In this document: one piece after another, positions 6,130 through 6,322 of the stretch
How the letters are laid out: every line of letters begins with the position of its first letter
Position numbering within the stretch: the first letter of the stretch is position 1
Origin: Gammaproteobacteria bacterium
GTDB lineage: Bacteria > Pseudomonadota > Gammaproteobacteria > UBA6429 > Thiohalophilaceae
NCBI GenBank assembly: GCA_011052165.1
Contig: DRJN01000174.1
Span: 1 to 6,322, forward strand
Direction: 5' to 3'
Length of the DNA stretch: 6,322 bases
Made by a program: the position numbers and the translations under genes
The notes under the pieces: generated by a model
Databases searched by the model: none
The model's input: only the letters and a program-made list of their open reading frames with translations
Told to the model about the DNA's origin: nothing

Positions 6130-6322
6130 TTATTCCCATGCGGTGTTTTTGTCGCACCATCTCAGCGCCAACCAGTACCAGAGGGTCACGGCAAACATCG
6201 CACCCGCCCAGCTCCAGTTAATCCATTCACGCCAGGGATACCATGAGAGGGGGATAAACAGAAAACTGCACAGCAGGCAGATCCAGATTAGAATCAAGGC
6301 GCCCTTTCGGCTTTTAATGCTC
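6130..6322 (-). CDS. Small tryptophan-rich membrane protein, 5' partial, unknown function
   Basis: The minus strand is open from the window edge (first full codon 6321-6319) to a TAA at 6132-6130, giving 63 residues. The visible part begins SIKSRKGALI and ends DKNTAWE. Two hydrophobic stretches, about residues 8-25 and 38-53, look like transmembrane helices joined by a short WYPWREWINW loop. The basic KSRK before the first helix suggests a cytoplasmic N side, and the charged tail would then also be cytoplasmic. There are seven or more tryptophans. The only in-frame ATG (residue 42) would cut off the first helix, so the true start is probably beyond the window. Reading convergently with galE, it stops before the repeat pair. 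I do not recognise the family. The long hydrophobic frame and its position support a real gene. Confidence 0.6.
   Translation of the reverse strand, partial: SIKSRKGALILIWICLLCSFLFIPLSWYPWREWINWSWAGAMFAVTLWYWLALRWCDKNTAWE

Overview
The window looks like ordinary chromosome from a proteobacterium, most likely a gammaproteobacterium. The main pointers are a fused three-function sirohaem synthase of the CysG type, which is typical of gamma- and betaproteobacteria, and several palindromic extragenic repeats of kinds found scattered through environmental proteobacterial genomes. No rRNA, tRNA, CRISPR array, transposase or phage gene is visible.

Layout, left to right. (1) Positions 3-2018, plus strand: the 3' part of a membrane-bound HAMP-PAS-GGDEF-EAL protein for cyclic di-GMP signalling. 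Its start lies outside the window. Both signature motifs are altered (GGDQF and EVL), and a conserved EAL-domain glutamate is replaced by lysine. (2) Positions 2019-2187: a gap between convergent genes with a dispersed-repeat fragment, part of it duplicated in tandem. (3) Positions 2188-3570, minus strand: complete cysG with a GTG start. (4) Positions 3571-3786: a gap dominated by a nested palindrome of about 107 bp. (5) Positions 3787-4752, minus strand: a complete DHH-family phosphoesterase, upstream of cysG in the same orientation. (6) Positions 4753-5025: a divergent intergenic region with an extended -10 promoter for the phosphoesterase gene, a dyad in its leader, two GC-rich hairpins and one REP-like repeat. 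(7) Positions 5026-6015, plus strand: complete galE. (8) Positions 6016-6129: two more copies of the REP-like repeat in inverted orientation. (9) Positions 6130-6322, minus strand: the C-terminal part of a small tryptophan-rich membrane protein whose start is outside the window.

The genes do not form one pathway. CysG makes sirohaem for sulfite and nitrite reductases. GalE interconverts UDP-glucose and UDP-galactose for surface polysaccharides or galactose use. The DHH protein is probably a nucleotide or oligonucleotide phosphoesterase, and the first gene is a c-di-GMP regulator or receptor. I found no convincing new multi-gene system. The most notable items are the degenerate GGDEF-EAL protein, the nested palindrome between the DHH gene and cysG, and the repeats bracketing galE.
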